DNA of 64,000 nucleotides, taken from NCBI GenBank assembly GCA_963758505.1, contig CAVWVJ010000003.1:372001-436000 (forward strand). Reading direction: 5' to 3'. Origin of the DNA: Korobacter sp963758505. Lineage in GTDB: Bacteria > Acidobacteriota > Terriglobia > Terriglobales > Acidobacteriaceae. Positions 1 through 8,778 of this stretch are shown here, piece after piece. Each line of letters starts with the position of its first letter. Within the stretch, counting starts at the first letter, position 1. The notes beneath the pieces are model-generated. The model was not told the origin of the DNA. It saw only the letters and a program-made list of their open reading frames with translations, and did not search any database. A program made the position numbers and the translations under genes.

Positions 1-396
1 GTCACGGGTGTGCAGCGCGCCACCCAGATCGCATCGAGCGAAGAGCTCACGCGCCTGGAGCGTCGCCTTCCGTGGCTCGCTACAACCGGCGCAGTTACGC
101 CCTTTATCGGCCTCTTCGGAACCGTGTGGGGCATTATCGACGCCTTCCACGGCCTTGGAGATGCCGGCGCGGCGACGTTGCGCGCGGTAGCTCCCGGCAT
201 CTCGGAGGCGCTGATCACCACCGCCGCCGGATTGTTTGCCGCCGTGCCCGCCGTGATCTTCTACAACATGTATATGAACAACATTCGCGAATTCGGCTCT
301 CGGATGGACGATTTCAGCCTCGAGATCCTGAACACTGTCGAGCGTGCCGCGTCGCCGGCCCCGCAGCGCAGCGGCGTCGACCTCGTGGAGCGCTAA
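1..396 (+). CDS. tolQ: TolQ/ExbB-family proton channel subunit (5' end outside window)
   Basis: C-terminal 131 residues of a MotA/TolQ/ExbB protein; the true start lies upstream of the window. The visible part carries the family core: a hydrophobic segment with TPFIGLFGTVWGII, then a second one (ISEALITTAAGLFAAVPAVIFYN) that lines the proton path in this family. TolQ/ExbB with TolR/ExbD uses the proton gradient to energise an outer-membrane-reaching partner. It is followed after 3 nt by exbD/tolR and then a TonB/TolA-like gene, tolB and pal, so the Tol role is the better reading, although ExbB and TolQ cannot be separated by sequence alone. Confidence 0.9.
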   Translation, partial: VTGVQRATQIASSEELTRLERRLPWLATTGAVTPFIGLFGTVWGIIDAFHGLGDAGAATLRAVAPGISEALITTAAGLFAAVPAVIFYNMYMNNIREFGSRMDDFSLEILNTVERAASPAPQRSGVDLVER

Positions 397-399
397 GCC

Positions 400-831
400 A
401 TGGCATTCACCAACTCCAACGGCCGCACCCAGAGTTCGTTGTCGGACATCAACATCACGCCGTTTGTCGATGTGGTGCTGGTGCTGCTCATCATGTTCAT
501 GGTCACCGCCCCGATTCTTCAATCGGGCATCGATGTCTCGGTTCCGAAGACGAAGACGGTGAAAGAGATCACCGAAGAACGCCTGGTGATCTCCATCGAC
601 AAGCAGCAGCGGGTATTTCTGGGGAACGATCCGGTGAACATCAACGAAATCGCGCAGCGTCTTCGTCAGAAGATCCGCGATCCGCAGGGCCAGTCGATCT
701 TCCTCCGCGCCGATGAGAATGTTCCTTTTGGCGCCTTTGCCACGGTGATGGACGCCGTCAAGCAGTCCGGTATCACCAACGTGAGTATCGTCACCCAGCC
801 ACTGAACGAGAAGAATGGCAGTACGCGCTGA
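400..831 (+). CDS. tolR: ExbD/TolR-family biopolymer transport protein
   Basis: 143 residues, the usual ExbD/TolR size. It has a short cytoplasmic N-terminus, one membrane helix starting at about residue 20 with the family motif DINITPFVDVVLVLLIMFMV (the Asp in FVDV is the conserved protonatable residue), and a periplasmic domain with the typical ending ITNVSIVTQP. It is the partner of the preceding TolQ/ExbB protein. The start ATG is 3 nt after the upstream stop, and its end overlaps the next gene by 17 nt, indicating translational coupling in one operon. Confidence 0.93.
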   Translation: MAFTNSNGRTQSSLSDINITPFVDVVLVLLIMFMVTAPILQSGIDVSVPKTKTVKEITEERLVISIDKQQRVFLGNDPVNINEIAQRLRQKIRDPQGQSIFLRADENVPFGAFATVMDAVKQSGITNVSIVTQPLNEKNGSTR

Positions 832-1627
832 AATCTTCGAAGAGCATGAACATTGGGCGTCCTCCCTCGGCGCCTCCACCGCGCTGCACGTCGCATTGAC
901 CGCGGTGATCATGTTTTCCGGCTGGATTGGGTTCCACCACTCCGGCGAAAACTGGGGCGGCGAGACCTCCGGCGGCGGCGGAGCCATGAGCGCAACCCTG
1001 GTCAGTGCGGTTCCCTTGCCGCATCCCCCGGTCGAGAGCAAGAACGTTTTGGCGAACGAATCCAAGGGCCTTGCGGAAACCGTTCCCGCGGTGAAAGAAA
1101 CCCCTCCGCCCGACGCGATCGCGATTCCCGACAAGGAAGTGAAGCCGAAAAAGAAGAATGAGAAGGCGCCCACGCCCCGCGATGTGAAGAAGACGCCTCC
1201 GCCGCCGGTGGAAGAAGCGAAAAACGTGGTGCCCTACGGCGAAGGCGGACCGGTGAGTTCGATGTACAGCAACTCGGGCACGAATTTCGCGATGGGCAAC
1301 ACGAAGGGCGGCCTCTCGATGGGCAGCGGGGGCGGCGATTTCGGCAACCGCTTCTCCTATTACGTGGATGCGGTGCGACGCAAAGTCACCGAGAACTGGC
1401 TGCGCTACGAGATCGATCCCCACACGCCGCCAGGCAAGCGAACCTACATCACCTTCGACATCAATCGCGACGGCAGCCCCTCGAACGTGCGTGTCGAACA
1501 GTCCAGCGGCATTCCGTCGCTGGATATCTCGGCAACCCGCGCCTTGCAGCGCATCGATACGTTCGGCCCGTTACCGGGTGGTTACTCGGGCAATCGAGTC
1601 TCGGTAGAGTTTTGGTTTGAGCGATAG
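815..1627 (+). CDS. TonB/TolA-like periplasm-spanning protein
   Basis: 270 residues. There is one N-terminal membrane anchor (about residues 20-42), a glycine-rich joint, then a long Pro/Lys/Glu-rich stretch (about 80-150, with PPPP and KPKKKNEK runs) expected to span the periplasm. The C-terminal domain (about 185-270) resembles TonB C-terminal/TolA domain III: YYVDAVRRKVTENW, then FDINRDGSPSNVRVEQSSG and a terminal FWFER. Position between exbD/tolR and tolB points to the TolA role, but the C-terminal domain reads more like TonB, so the symbol is left blank. The start overlaps tolR by 17 nt. Confidence 0.82.
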   Translation: MAVRAEIFEEHEHWASSLGASTALHVALTAVIMFSGWIGFHHSGENWGGETSGGGGAMSATLVSAVPLPHPPVESKNVLANESKGLAETVPAVKETPPPDAIAIPDKEVKPKKKNEKAPTPRDVKKTPPPPVEEAKNVVPYGEGGPVSSMYSNSGTNFAMGNTKGGLSMGSGGGDFGNRFSYYVDAVRRKVTENWLRYEIDPHTPPGKRTYITFDINRDGSPSNVRVEQSSGIPSLDISATRALQRIDTFGPLPGGYSGNRVSVEFWFER

Positions 1628-1753
1628 AATTTGCGCAAGTTACGCTCCAGCTTGTGCACGTCAGTCACCTGAATGCCCGGTTCGCTGCTCGATCCTATCG
1701 CCGCACGCAGTTCCGGTTCAGATTTGTTGATAAGGATGGGAATGGGTTCCCGA

Positions 1754-3076
1754 ATGCTGAGAAAGCTCGCAATTTCTGCTCTTTTTTTAATGACGTGCTT
1801 GCCGCTGGTGGCGCAAGACTGGATCAAGACCGGCACCAACCTGGGCGTAGAAAAAGTCCGCCTGGCGGTCCCCGATTTCAAGACCACCACGCAGGGTAGC
1901 GAATCCCTCCTGACGGCTTTCAACACTACGCTTTGGAATGATCTTTACCAGGCCGGTCTCTTCGACCTCGTCTCCAAGAGTTTTAACCCGGTGCAAGCGC
2001 CCGGGCTGCCGGCGGAAGTCGTCCTGGCGCAATGGGCGAGCCCGCCGCCGAACGCCAGCATGCTGGCGTTTGGCAATCTCAACGTGACGGGCAGCGAAGT
2101 GACCGTGCAGGGCTGGCTCTACGACGTCAAGAATCCGCAGTCGCCCCAGGTTCTCGGAAAGCAATACAAGGATGGCGCAACCGTCGAGAACGCGCGCCTG
2201 ATCGCGCACAAATTCGCCGACGAGATCATCTTCCGCCTGGGCGGCGGACTGCCGGGCATCGCCGAAACCAAGCTGTATTTCATCAGCAGCCGCACTGGCC
2301 GCAAAGAAGTCTGGGTGATGGACTACGACGGCTCGAACCAGAAGCCGATCACCCATCTCAACTCCATCGTACTTTCGCCTCGCGTTTCTCCGGACGGGTC
2401 ACGCGTGGCCTTCTCCTGGATCAATGGCGGAGCGTGGGAGATTGGGATTTATTCCAACGAACTAGGCCGGCTCGTCAGCTTCCCGCGCTTTGGCGGCACA
2501 AACTCCGCGCCCGCCTTCTCGGGCGATGGAACCAAGCTCGCGTTCTCGTCTTCCCGCACCGGCGATCCTGAAATCTACACCGTCGATTCCGCCACCGGCG
2601 GAGACCTGAAACGGCTGACCAACGTCCACGGGCCGGATACCTCCCCGACGTGGAATCCGAAGACGAACGCGCAAATCGCGTGGGTCAGCGGGCGGACCGG
2701 GCTGCCTCAGATTTACACCATGGATGCGGATGGATCGAATGTCCAGAAGATGACCGACCAGGGTTATGCGATTTCACCCTCGTGGTCGCCGAACGGGCAG
2801 TTCCTCGCCTTTGCGTGGATCCGCCACTACGGTCCCGGAGCCCCCGGCGCGCAGGACATTTACATCATGGATGTCGCCAGCCACCAGTGGGTCCAGTTGA
2901 CCCATGACGGCGGCCGTAACGATTTTCCATCCTGGTCGCCCGATGGACGTCACATTGTGTTTCAATCGAGCCGCAGCGGACACGACGAAATCTGGACGAT
3001 GCTGGCCGACGGCAGCCAACAGACCCAGCTCACCAACTCGGGCTTGAACAGTATGCCGAATTGGAGTACCAAGTGA
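1754..3076 (+). CDS. tolB: Tol-Pal system beta-propeller protein TolB
   Basis: Periplasmic TolB of about 440 residues. A signal peptide starts at the chosen ATG (MLRKLAISALFLMTCLPLVAQ), followed by the TolB N-terminal domain and a C-terminal beta-propeller made of WD40-like/PD40 repeats with recurring PSWSPDG, IYTMDADGSN and LAFSSSRTG motifs. In-frame ATGs at 1736 and 1742, and one at 1673, would add residues before the signal peptide, so 1754 is preferred; no Shine-Dalgarno clearly decides it. TolB binds Pal and TolA during envelope constriction. It lies between the TonB/TolA-like gene and pal. Confidence 0.93.
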   Translation: MLRKLAISALFLMTCLPLVAQDWIKTGTNLGVEKVRLAVPDFKTTTQGSESLLTAFNTTLWNDLYQAGLFDLVSKSFNPVQAPGLPAEVVLAQWASPPPNASMLAFGNLNVTGSEVTVQGWLYDVKNPQSPQVLGKQYKDGATVENARLIAHKFADEIIFRLGGGLPGIAETKLYFISSRTGRKEVWVMDYDGSNQKPITHLNSIVLSPRVSPDGSRVAFSWINGGAWEIGIYSNELGRLVSFPRFGGTNSAPAFSGDGTKLAFSSSRTGDPEIYTVDSATGGDLKRLTNVHGPDTSPTWNPKTNAQIAWVSGRTGLPQIYTMDADGSNVQKMTDQGYAISPSWSPNGQFLAFAWIRHYGPGAPGAQDIYIMDVASHQWVQLTHDGGRNDFPSWSPDGRHIVFQSSRSGHDEIWTMLADGSQQTQLTNSGLNSMPNWSTK

Positions 3077-3261
3077 AGTTCGCTGTAGAGCTTAGGCACG
3101 AAAAGTGTTTTTATAAGAATGAGAGTAGAGCGCGCAGGAAAGCGCGCCGCCGTACTTAGCACTCGAAGCGGCTCCGGTCGCTGAGGTTCTTGATTTTAAT
3201 TCTGCAGCGGGCCTAACCCGCGCACGGAAGATCGACAGAGTCTTCGGAATTGGAGGAGTAC

Positions 3262-3999
3262 GTGAATCGTAACCGCATGAAGTGGGGTTTGATGGTCGTA
3301 ACGCTCGCGATGATGATCGTCGTCAGCGCATGCTCGAAGAAGCCGACCGCACCACCCCCTGCCCCGCCGCCACCGCCGCCACCGGCGCCAACTGCCACCC
3401 TTTCGGCAAGCCCGAACACGGTGAGCGCAGGCCAGCCGATTACCTTGACGTGGCAGACCAGCAACGCCACGGATGTCAGCATCGACACCCTGGGCACGGT
3501 GGAAACTAACGGATCACGGCAGGTTACGCCAGTCGACTCCACCACCTATCACCTGGTTGCGAAAGGTGAGGGCGGCACGCAGGAAGCGACGGCGCGCGTA
3601 ACGGTCACGCAGGCCACGACGCAGGCTCCGCAGGAAACCAGCCTTACGGAAGAACAGGCGTTTACGCAGAACGTGCGGGACATCTATTTCGACTACGATG
3701 CCTACGACGTCCGCGGCTCCGACCAGGCGACCTTGCAGGCCGACGCGGCCTTCCTGAAGCAGCATCCGAATATTCACTTCACGATTGAAGGGCATTGCGA
3801 CGAGCGCGGATCGACCGAGTACAACCTGGCGCTCGGCGACAATCGCGCTTCGGCTGCCAAGAATGCCCTCGTGCAGCTAGGCATTCCGGCTTCGAGCATT
3901 CGCACCATCAGCTACGGCAAAGAAAAGCCTTTCTGCACCGAGAGCAATGAGCAGTGCTGGCAGGAGAACCGGCGAGCGCACTTCACACTCGCGAAGTAA
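3262..3999 (+). CDS. pal: Peptidoglycan-associated lipoprotein Pal
   Basis: 245 residues from a GTG start preceded by GGAGGAG (3252-3258); a TTG at 3250 lies inside that site. The N-terminal signal ends in a lipobox (VSAC), so the mature protein is an outer-membrane lipoprotein. A polyproline linker follows, then an Ig/PKD-like module of about 70 residues (ATLSASPNTVSAGQPITLTW onward) that classical Pal lacks. The C-terminal OmpA-like peptidoglycan-binding domain has IYFDYDAYDVR, EGHCDERGSTEYN and the Arg/Ala-rich helix expected of the family. It is downstream of tolB and ends at a strong terminator. Confidence 0.93.
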   Translation: MNRNRMKWGLMVVTLAMMIVVSACSKKPTAPPPAPPPPPPPAPTATLSASPNTVSAGQPITLTWQTSNATDVSIDTLGTVETNGSRQVTPVDSTTYHLVAKGEGGTQEATARVTVTQATTQAPQETSLTEEQAFTQNVRDIYFDYDAYDVRGSDQATLQADAAFLKQHPNIHFTIEGHCDERGSTEYNLALGDNRASAAKNALVQLGIPASSIRTISYGKEKPFCTESNEQCWQENRRAHFTLAK

Positions 4000-4005
4000 T
4001 CGCAC

Positions 4006-4057
4006 GCGGCGAGGCCGCCCGGAACTCGATCGAGTCCCGGGCGGTTCGCCGCGTTTT
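4006..4057 (+). terminator. Rho-independent terminator after pal
   Basis: A 17-nt left arm (4006-4022) pairs with a right arm (4036-4052) around a loop containing GATCGA, followed by GTTTTCCC. It directly follows the pal stop, so the tol operon probably ends here and cpoB has its own promoter. Confidence 0.85.
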
Positions 4058-4161
4058 CCCATTTCTGGCAGGAACTCAGATCACCGACCCGCCATCCGAC
4101 CGTCTTGTAACATAGGTAGTTACTCCGAACCGGCTGTTCGGCATCTAACATAGGCACAGTT

Positions 4162-5046
4162 ATGCGTATTCGAAATGTGGTTCTCAGTTCGGCGCTCGTT
4201 GCCCTGACGCTTTTGCCGTCTCATCCGGCGTTTGCTGTCAGCAAAGAAATTGTCCAGTTGCAGACGCAGGTCCAGCAGTTGCAGGACCAGATGACGCAGA
4301 TGAAGCAATCGTTCGACGAGCGAATGGGAGTCATGCGCAACCTGGTGGAACAAAGCACCGACAACATGAACAAGCTGATGCAGCAGATGGATACGCTGAC
4401 GCGCACCATTCAGCAGCAGCAGCAGGACTCGGGCAACAAGAACGACCAGGTCTCCGGCCAGATTCAGTCGCTGCACGACTCGATCGATGAACTCAAGGCT
4501 CGCATCGCCGGCGTCTCCAAGAAACTCGACGACATGGCGCAGCAGCAGCAGAACATGAATGCCGTGGCTCCCGGCGGAGTTGTCCCTCCAGGAGGAGTTC
4601 CTGCGACCGCGCCGGTGCAGCAGCCTGTCAACCAGGCGCCCCCGGCGGACGTGCTTTATAACAACGCCCTGCGCGATTACAACGCCGGCAAGTACGACCT
4701 CGCCAGCGGTGAATTCGCCGACTTCATGAAGTTCTATGCCGACAACGATCTCGCCGGCAATGCGCAGTTCTACATTGCCGATGTTGAATACCGGCAGGGC
4801 AATTTCGACGCCGCCGTGAAGGATTACGACAAGGTGCTCGAGCAGTATCCCAGCGGGAACAAGGCTCCGGCCGCCCAGCTCAAAAAGGGCTTCGCGCTTC
4901 TCGAACTCGGGCAGCGCGAGGCTGGCGTCCGCGAACTGCACGCTCTGGTGAGCCGCTATCCGCGCTCGATTGAGGCTCAGCAGGCTCGTGACCGCCTGGC
5001 ACGCCTCAGCACTCCCGCCGCCGGTACCAAGCGCAAGCCGTCGTAG
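4162..5046 (+). CDS. cpoB: Cell division coordinator CpoB / YbgF-like TPR protein
   Basis: 294 residues. A signal peptide (about 1-26) is followed by a Gln-rich coiled coil (about 27-95: IVQLQTQVQQLQDQM and similar heptads), a second helical stretch, a Pro/Gly linker (about 135-160), and a C-terminal TPR domain (about 168-285) with LYNNALRDYNAGKYDLA and AQFYIADVEYRQGNF repeats. This order matches CpoB/YbgF, which links Tol-Pal to peptidoglycan synthesis in the periplasm. It follows pal but lies beyond a terminator. The direct repeat TAACATAGG upstream (near 4107 and 4147) may mark promoter elements. Confidence 0.9.
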   Translation: MRIRNVVLSSALVALTLLPSHPAFAVSKEIVQLQTQVQQLQDQMTQMKQSFDERMGVMRNLVEQSTDNMNKLMQQMDTLTRTIQQQQQDSGNKNDQVSGQIQSLHDSIDELKARIAGVSKKLDDMAQQQQNMNAVAPGGVVPPGGVPATAPVQQPVNQAPPADVLYNNALRDYNAGKYDLASGEFADFMKFYADNDLAGNAQFYIADVEYRQGNFDAAVKDYDKVLEQYPSGNKAPAAQLKKGFALLELGQREAGVRELHALVSRYPRSIEAQQARDRLARLSTPAAGTKRKPS

Positions 5047-5063
5047 ACGAGCTCCCGTAACAC

Positions 5064-5093
5064 AAAACGCCTCCCAGGTCGGGGGGGCGTTTT
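5064..5093 (+). terminator. Rho-independent terminator after cpoB
   Basis: AAAACGCC pairs with GGCGTTTT, extended by CCC/GGG, 18 nt after the cpoB stop. Confidence 0.85.
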
Positions 5094-5212
5094 CGTTTAC
5101 GCGCCTACGATTCCGGCGTAACCGTTACATCGAGTTCCGGAATTTGCCTCTGCCGAAACGCCGAAGGCATGCGTGCTCATCCCTTTGCCGTGAAAAGTGT
5201 CGGGCTGGGAAA

Positions 5213-5536
5213 TCAGCTCTGGCGTTGCGAGAGTTTCAAACTTCTTAAACAATAACGAAGTTCGAGACTGAGTTCGCGGAGGCGCATGCCCTCCCGCACC
5301 CCCACCTTGCAGGCCAGTGCGGTTCGTTCGGGTGTGCTCTCGCCGAGGTCGTAGACGACCCGGCAGTACTGGCAGTCCTCGTTCCAGCAGAAGCGGCCCA
5401 TGGCCACGTCTTCCGGCGCGAGATATTGCAAGGCTCGCAGCAGCGAGTTGTTCTCCGGCACCTCGAAGACATGTCCCGTGATCTCGATTTTTACCAGCCG
5501 ATCGAAGGGGCGGTAGAGCGGGCCCGGAGAACTCAT
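5213..5536 (-). CDS. Small [2Fe-2S] ferredoxin-like protein
   Basis: 107 residues. The sequence FCWNEDCQYC, with a fourth Cys about 23 residues later (ALACKVG), has the Cys spacing of plant-type/NuoG-like [2Fe-2S] domains, and the N-terminal segment (VKIEITGHVFEVPENNSLLRALQYL) fits the beta-grasp entry of that fold. It looks like a stand-alone electron carrier or the cluster domain of a larger enzyme, but no oxidoreductase gene adjoins it. No function beyond cluster binding can be assigned. It runs convergently towards cpoB. Confidence 0.7.
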   Translation of the reverse strand: MSSPGPLYRPFDRLVKIEITGHVFEVPENNSLLRALQYLAPEDVAMGRFCWNEDCQYCRVVYDLGESTPERTALACKVGVREGMRLRELSLELRYCLRSLKLSQRQS

Positions 5537-5588
5537 CGGGCAAGCATATCAATTTGCGTCAAGCGAAGGCAGCGAGATCAGGCGGTTT

Positions 5589-5837
5589 TTATTTGTGGTG
5601 GTGCTTCTCGTAATTTCGCGCTTCCTGCTGAAATTCGCGGCGCAAGCGGTGGCACCGGGAGCTCGCCGGAGCGGCGCCGCACTCGCGGTTCATCTCCGAG
5701 TGGACGGTCTGCAGGCGCATGCGTTCGTCGAGATTGCCGCCGACCTTTCGGGCGGGGAGAGCGGGAGGATCGGAGGCCTGCGCCCATGCTCCTGCCAGCA
5801 AGGTTCCCATCCATAACCATCGCGTCACGACGCTCAC
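5589..5837 (-). CDS. Small secreted protein, unknown function
   Basis: 82 residues from a GTG preceded by GGGAG with 7-nt spacing. The N-terminus is a convincing signal peptide (VTRWLWMGTLLAGAWAQA). The mature part is about 60 residues, basic and rich in Arg/Glu, with two Cys about 8 apart (ECGAAPASSRC) and a His-rich tail (HHHK). I do not recognise a family. An upstream in-frame start at 5891 would spoil the signal peptide. It sits between the ferredoxin-like gene and a divergent small gene. Confidence 0.55.
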   Translation of the reverse strand: MSVVTRWLWMGTLLAGAWAQASDPPALPARKVGGNLDERMRLQTVHSEMNRECGAAPASSRCHRLRREFQQEARNYEKHHHK

Positions 5838-5968
5838 GGCGCTACTCCCGGCGATACGTTGCTCCTCGGCACGCCGGAATGCAAGACCCAACAGTGCAAG
5901 GGCCTTGGAATTTACATACAGGCAACGCCCGCAGCGGAACCGGACTCTGTGTTAACGAAGGAGCATTC

Positions 5969-6196
5969 ATGTCTAAAGATCCCGATGCTGAGAAGGGCGC
6001 CGTAGCCCAAGACCGCCCCGGCGAGGAGAGCAATACCTCGATGGGAGGCCAGAATCCCCACCGCGGCAAGGGTGAGATTCTCCAGGGCCAGGACTCCGAC
6101 CTACCGGAGCCCGGCGAAAACGAAGAACACTCCATGGAGGGACACACCCAGCACTCGCGCTTCGGCGGCGACAGCGGCGACGCCTCGAAGAAGTAA
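5969..6196 (+). CDS. Small hydrophilic acidic protein, unknown function
   Basis: 75 residues from an ATG with a good GAAGGAG site (5957-5963). It is almost devoid of hydrophobic residues and rich in Gly, Glu, Asp, Ser and His, so it is probably intrinsically disordered. The composition recalls small stress-type hydrophilic proteins, but no specific motif is visible and no function is claimed. The larger in-frame ORF beginning at 5426 has no ribosome site of its own and crosses the neighbouring minus-strand gene. Confidence 0.6.
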   Translation: MSKDPDAEKGAVAQDRPGEESNTSMGGQNPHRGKGEILQGQDSDLPEPGENEEHSMEGHTQHSRFGGDSGDASKK

Positions 6197-6543
6197 CCGA
6201 GGCAAGTTTCGCGAGTACCCCCCGGTATGGAGTTGTTTGTTTGCAATATTGCAACCGAATCTCTGCAAAATATTCTATTCAAAGGGGTTGCAGGGAAAAT
6301 ATTCAAAACTTGAGACTTAGGGTCGCAGAAAGCAGATAGCGCGCTCGCCGCCAATATTCTCAAAGAACCGATCATGATGGGGAAGGCGCAGGATAATGCG
6401 CCGCGCGCACGAGGCCGGTGATGAATAACCGGATGTTAGGGTCGTGGCTCACAGCCGGATGTGTCGCGCTGCGAAGAAACGCAAGATGTTTCGACTTCGC
6501 GCCCTTCGGGGCGCTCCGCTGAACATGACAACGGCTTGAGATG
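6197..6543. other. Gene-free stretch holding one dispersed-repeat copy
   Basis: No supported ORF. A copy of the dispersed hairpin repeat lies at 6478-6531 in reverse orientation: read on the minus strand it is GTCATGTTCAGCGGAG, a GC-rich core GCGCCCC-GAA-GGGCGC, then GAAGTCGAA and ATCTTGCG. It is the only copy found in this orientation. Confidence 0.6.
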
Positions 6544-7491
6544 CTAGGAGACTACAACGTACTTGCGGATGGCCGCCATTTCCTGGGGTTCCCTGCCTGC
6601 GACCTGGATCTCGCGGGCGAGCTCGCGACGGCGGGCTTCGAGGTTCACGGCAGGATCGAGGGGAGTGCCATCGAGTTCGCCGGCGCCGAAGCGCAACGCG
6701 ATCTGCAGGAGTTTGCCGCCGAGCATCTGCCAATAGGCGCGGATGTGCGCGACATGGGCCAGCGCCAGCCGGGCGACGGCAATCTGCTTCATCTCCTGCA
6801 TCCCGGTGGTGGTGGCGAGATGCAGGCTGGTGTTTGCGTCGGGAGCGAACGAGACCGCCGCGAAGCTGTCTGTCTGGGGCATCTGGCGAAAACTCAGTAA
6901 TTCTTCGGCCTGTTGTTCCGGCGCAACATCGCGCTGCACGAGGTAGAGAGGAACATCGAGTCCCGCGGCGAGGGCTGCCTGCCTGACATCGGCTCGCCGG
7001 CCGGCGTCGCCGGAGTGATGCCAGAGCCGCCGGCGGATGGCTGGAAGAAAGAGTTCGGCCCCGCCGCCGATGAGCGAGTCTGCCCCGGCCTGGCGTAGCG
7101 AGCGACAGGTTTCCTGTGCAGAGAGCTTGCCGCCGGCAATTTCTTCGACGGAGAGCGCCGCGATGCGGACCTGCGGATTTTTCTTTTTGTGCCCTTCGAT
7201 GGCCCGGCAGAGCGGGCCGAGATCGCTTTCCAGCATCACGGCCTGGGCGGCGTCCGATTCATTCGCATCCGTAAATTCATGCACTACAAAGCGCGTGGTG
7301 TTGCCGTGCATCTGTTCGCGCGCATAGTTGGCCAGCCAGCCGAGTGCGAGAATGTCCTTCGATGCATAAAGCGCGGTCACATCGGCGAGATCGAGAAGCT
7401 CGCGTGCGAGCACCTTTTCATAGACCGGACGGAGGCGCGGGTCGTCGGTTTGAAAGGGATGGGCCAAGGATTTCGTGCTGACGGACGACAT
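6544..7491 (-). CDS. MqnE-like protein lacking the radical-SAM cysteine motif
   Basis: 315 residues resembling aminofutalosine synthase MqnE (menaquinone futalosine pathway) over most of the length: ILALGWLANYAREQMHGN near residues 47-64, ADSLIGGGAELF at 137-148, and PHIKAYWVMLG-type AHIRAYWQMLGGKLLQIAL at 248-266 followed by FGAGELDGT. Genuine MqnE has a CX3CX2C cluster site just after the HGN segment. Here that region is EFTDANESDAAQ, and the whole protein has only two Cys (95 and 129), so it cannot hold the canonical [4Fe-4S]-SAM cluster. It is probably a catalytically different or regulatory paralogue. It lies 104 nt downstream of the DUF1385 gene on the same strand. Confidence 0.75.
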   Translation of the reverse strand: MSSVSTKSLAHPFQTDDPRLRPVYEKVLARELLDLADVTALYASKDILALGWLANYAREQMHGNTTRFVVHEFTDANESDAAQAVMLESDLGPLCRAIEGHKKKNPQVRIAALSVEEIAGGKLSAQETCRSLRQAGADSLIGGGAELFLPAIRRRLWHHSGDAGRRADVRQAALAAGLDVPLYLVQRDVAPEQQAEELLSFRQMPQTDSFAAVSFAPDANTSLHLATTTGMQEMKQIAVARLALAHVAHIRAYWQMLGGKLLQIALRFGAGELDGTPLDPAVNLEARRRELAREIQVAGREPQEMAAIRKYVVVS

Positions 7492-7595
7492 CGTAGTGAT
7501 GATAGCAGCGGGACGCGGTATTTCAGAATTCCCTCACGCCGAGGGGCTGGAGGAGGCGTGCGATCTGATTTGTAGCGCCCAGAGTCTTGTCGAAT

Positions 7596-8591
7596 TTACG
7601 CGATCACCAGTTCGCCGCCGCGTTGTTTCTCCAGTTCCATCGCCTGGTCAAGGGCAGCGATGGCGCACTCCACCTGGGTGTCGTCCGGGGGCTGCGTGGT
7701 GATGCGCTGCAGCCACATGCCCGGCAAGGTCAACAGGGTGAAGAGGGCAGAGCGGCGTTTTGCGGCAAAGCGGATGATTTCGTAGGAGGTTCCCGCAATG
7801 AACGGGAGCAGCGCAACCCGCATCGCAAAGCGCGCCCACAATGGCCAGCTGACCGGGATGAAGAGATACACCACCATGCTGATCAGCATCACCGTCATCA
7901 GGAACGATGTGCCGCAGCGGGGATGAAAGGTCGAGTACTTCTGAACTGCTGAATTGGTGAGCGGATCGCCGTTTTCGAAGGCGAACACCGTCTTGTGCTC
8001 TGCGCCGTGGTACTCGTAAACCCGGTGCAGGTCCTTCATGAGCGAAGTGCCCCAAATGAAGAGCAGGAAGATGGCGATGCGTATGAATCCATCGGCCAGG
8101 TTGAACGCCAGCTGGTGTCCGAACACCGGGCTGACGTGTTTTAGCTCGCGGGCGCCCATCAGGGGCAGAAATTTGTACATGAAGATAAAGAAACCCAGCG
8201 AGAGGGCGATGTTGACAGCCGCCACCCATCCGCTGATCTCCAGCTTCTTCCCCGGCTCTTCGGACTTGGCAGTCTCTTCGGCGAGTGCGACGTTGGCGGA
8301 ATATCGCAGCGCCTTGAAACCCAGCGCCATGGCCTGGCCCAACGTCATGACCCCGCGCACGAAGGGCCAACCCATCCATTTATGTTTTTCCGAGAGGCGC
8401 TCGATGGGCTCGGTGTGATGGACGACTTCTTTCTGTGCATTGCGCACAGCAATGCTGAAGGCATGCGGAGAGCGCATCATGACGCCCTCGAGCACGGCCT
8501 GCCCGCCGACGAGGGTTTCCTCGCCGCTTTCGAGAGCGGGAAGCAGCTGGACCGCCGTCATGAACCGAAGCCAATTTCGCACAACTCGCAT
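7596..8591 (-). CDS. DUF1385 (YqhQ-like) multi-pass membrane protein
   Basis: About 331 residues. It starts with the DUF1385 signature (VGGQAVLEGVMMRSPHAFSIAVRN), followed by several membrane helices (about 125-155, 175-200, 245-285) and the conserved YEYHGAEHKTVFAFENGDPLT and STFHPRCGTSF motifs. The family is widespread and of unknown biochemical function. The ATG at 8591 is chosen because the extra 12 residues of the longer ORF are unlike the family; an ATG at 8561 is also possible. It is probably co-transcribed with the MqnE-like gene. Confidence 0.88.
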   Translation of the reverse strand: MRVVRNWLRFMTAVQLLPALESGEETLVGGQAVLEGVMMRSPHAFSIAVRNAQKEVVHHTEPIERLSEKHKWMGWPFVRGVMTLGQAMALGFKALRYSANVALAEETAKSEEPGKKLEISGWVAAVNIALSLGFFIFMYKFLPLMGARELKHVSPVFGHQLAFNLADGFIRIAIFLLFIWGTSLMKDLHRVYEYHGAEHKTVFAFENGDPLTNSAVQKYSTFHPRCGTSFLMTVMLISMVVYLFIPVSWPLWARFAMRVALLPFIAGTSYEIIRFAAKRRSALFTLLTLPGMWLQRITTQPPDDTQVECAIAALDQAMELEKQRGGELVIA

Positions 8592-8778
8592 GAACGTTAG
8601 ACGCCTCGGCGCCCTGCAAGGGCGCAACTTCTAGAGTTCAGGATATTTTCTAGTTACTCAAGCGTCAATGCCCTACCCCGGTCACACTTCCCGGTTCGCG
8701 TGATTTCCAGAGGACGCAAACGGCCACTATAGTCCTAGGGTTGTCGCATTAATACTCTTTACCACTTAGGCCTCCCCA

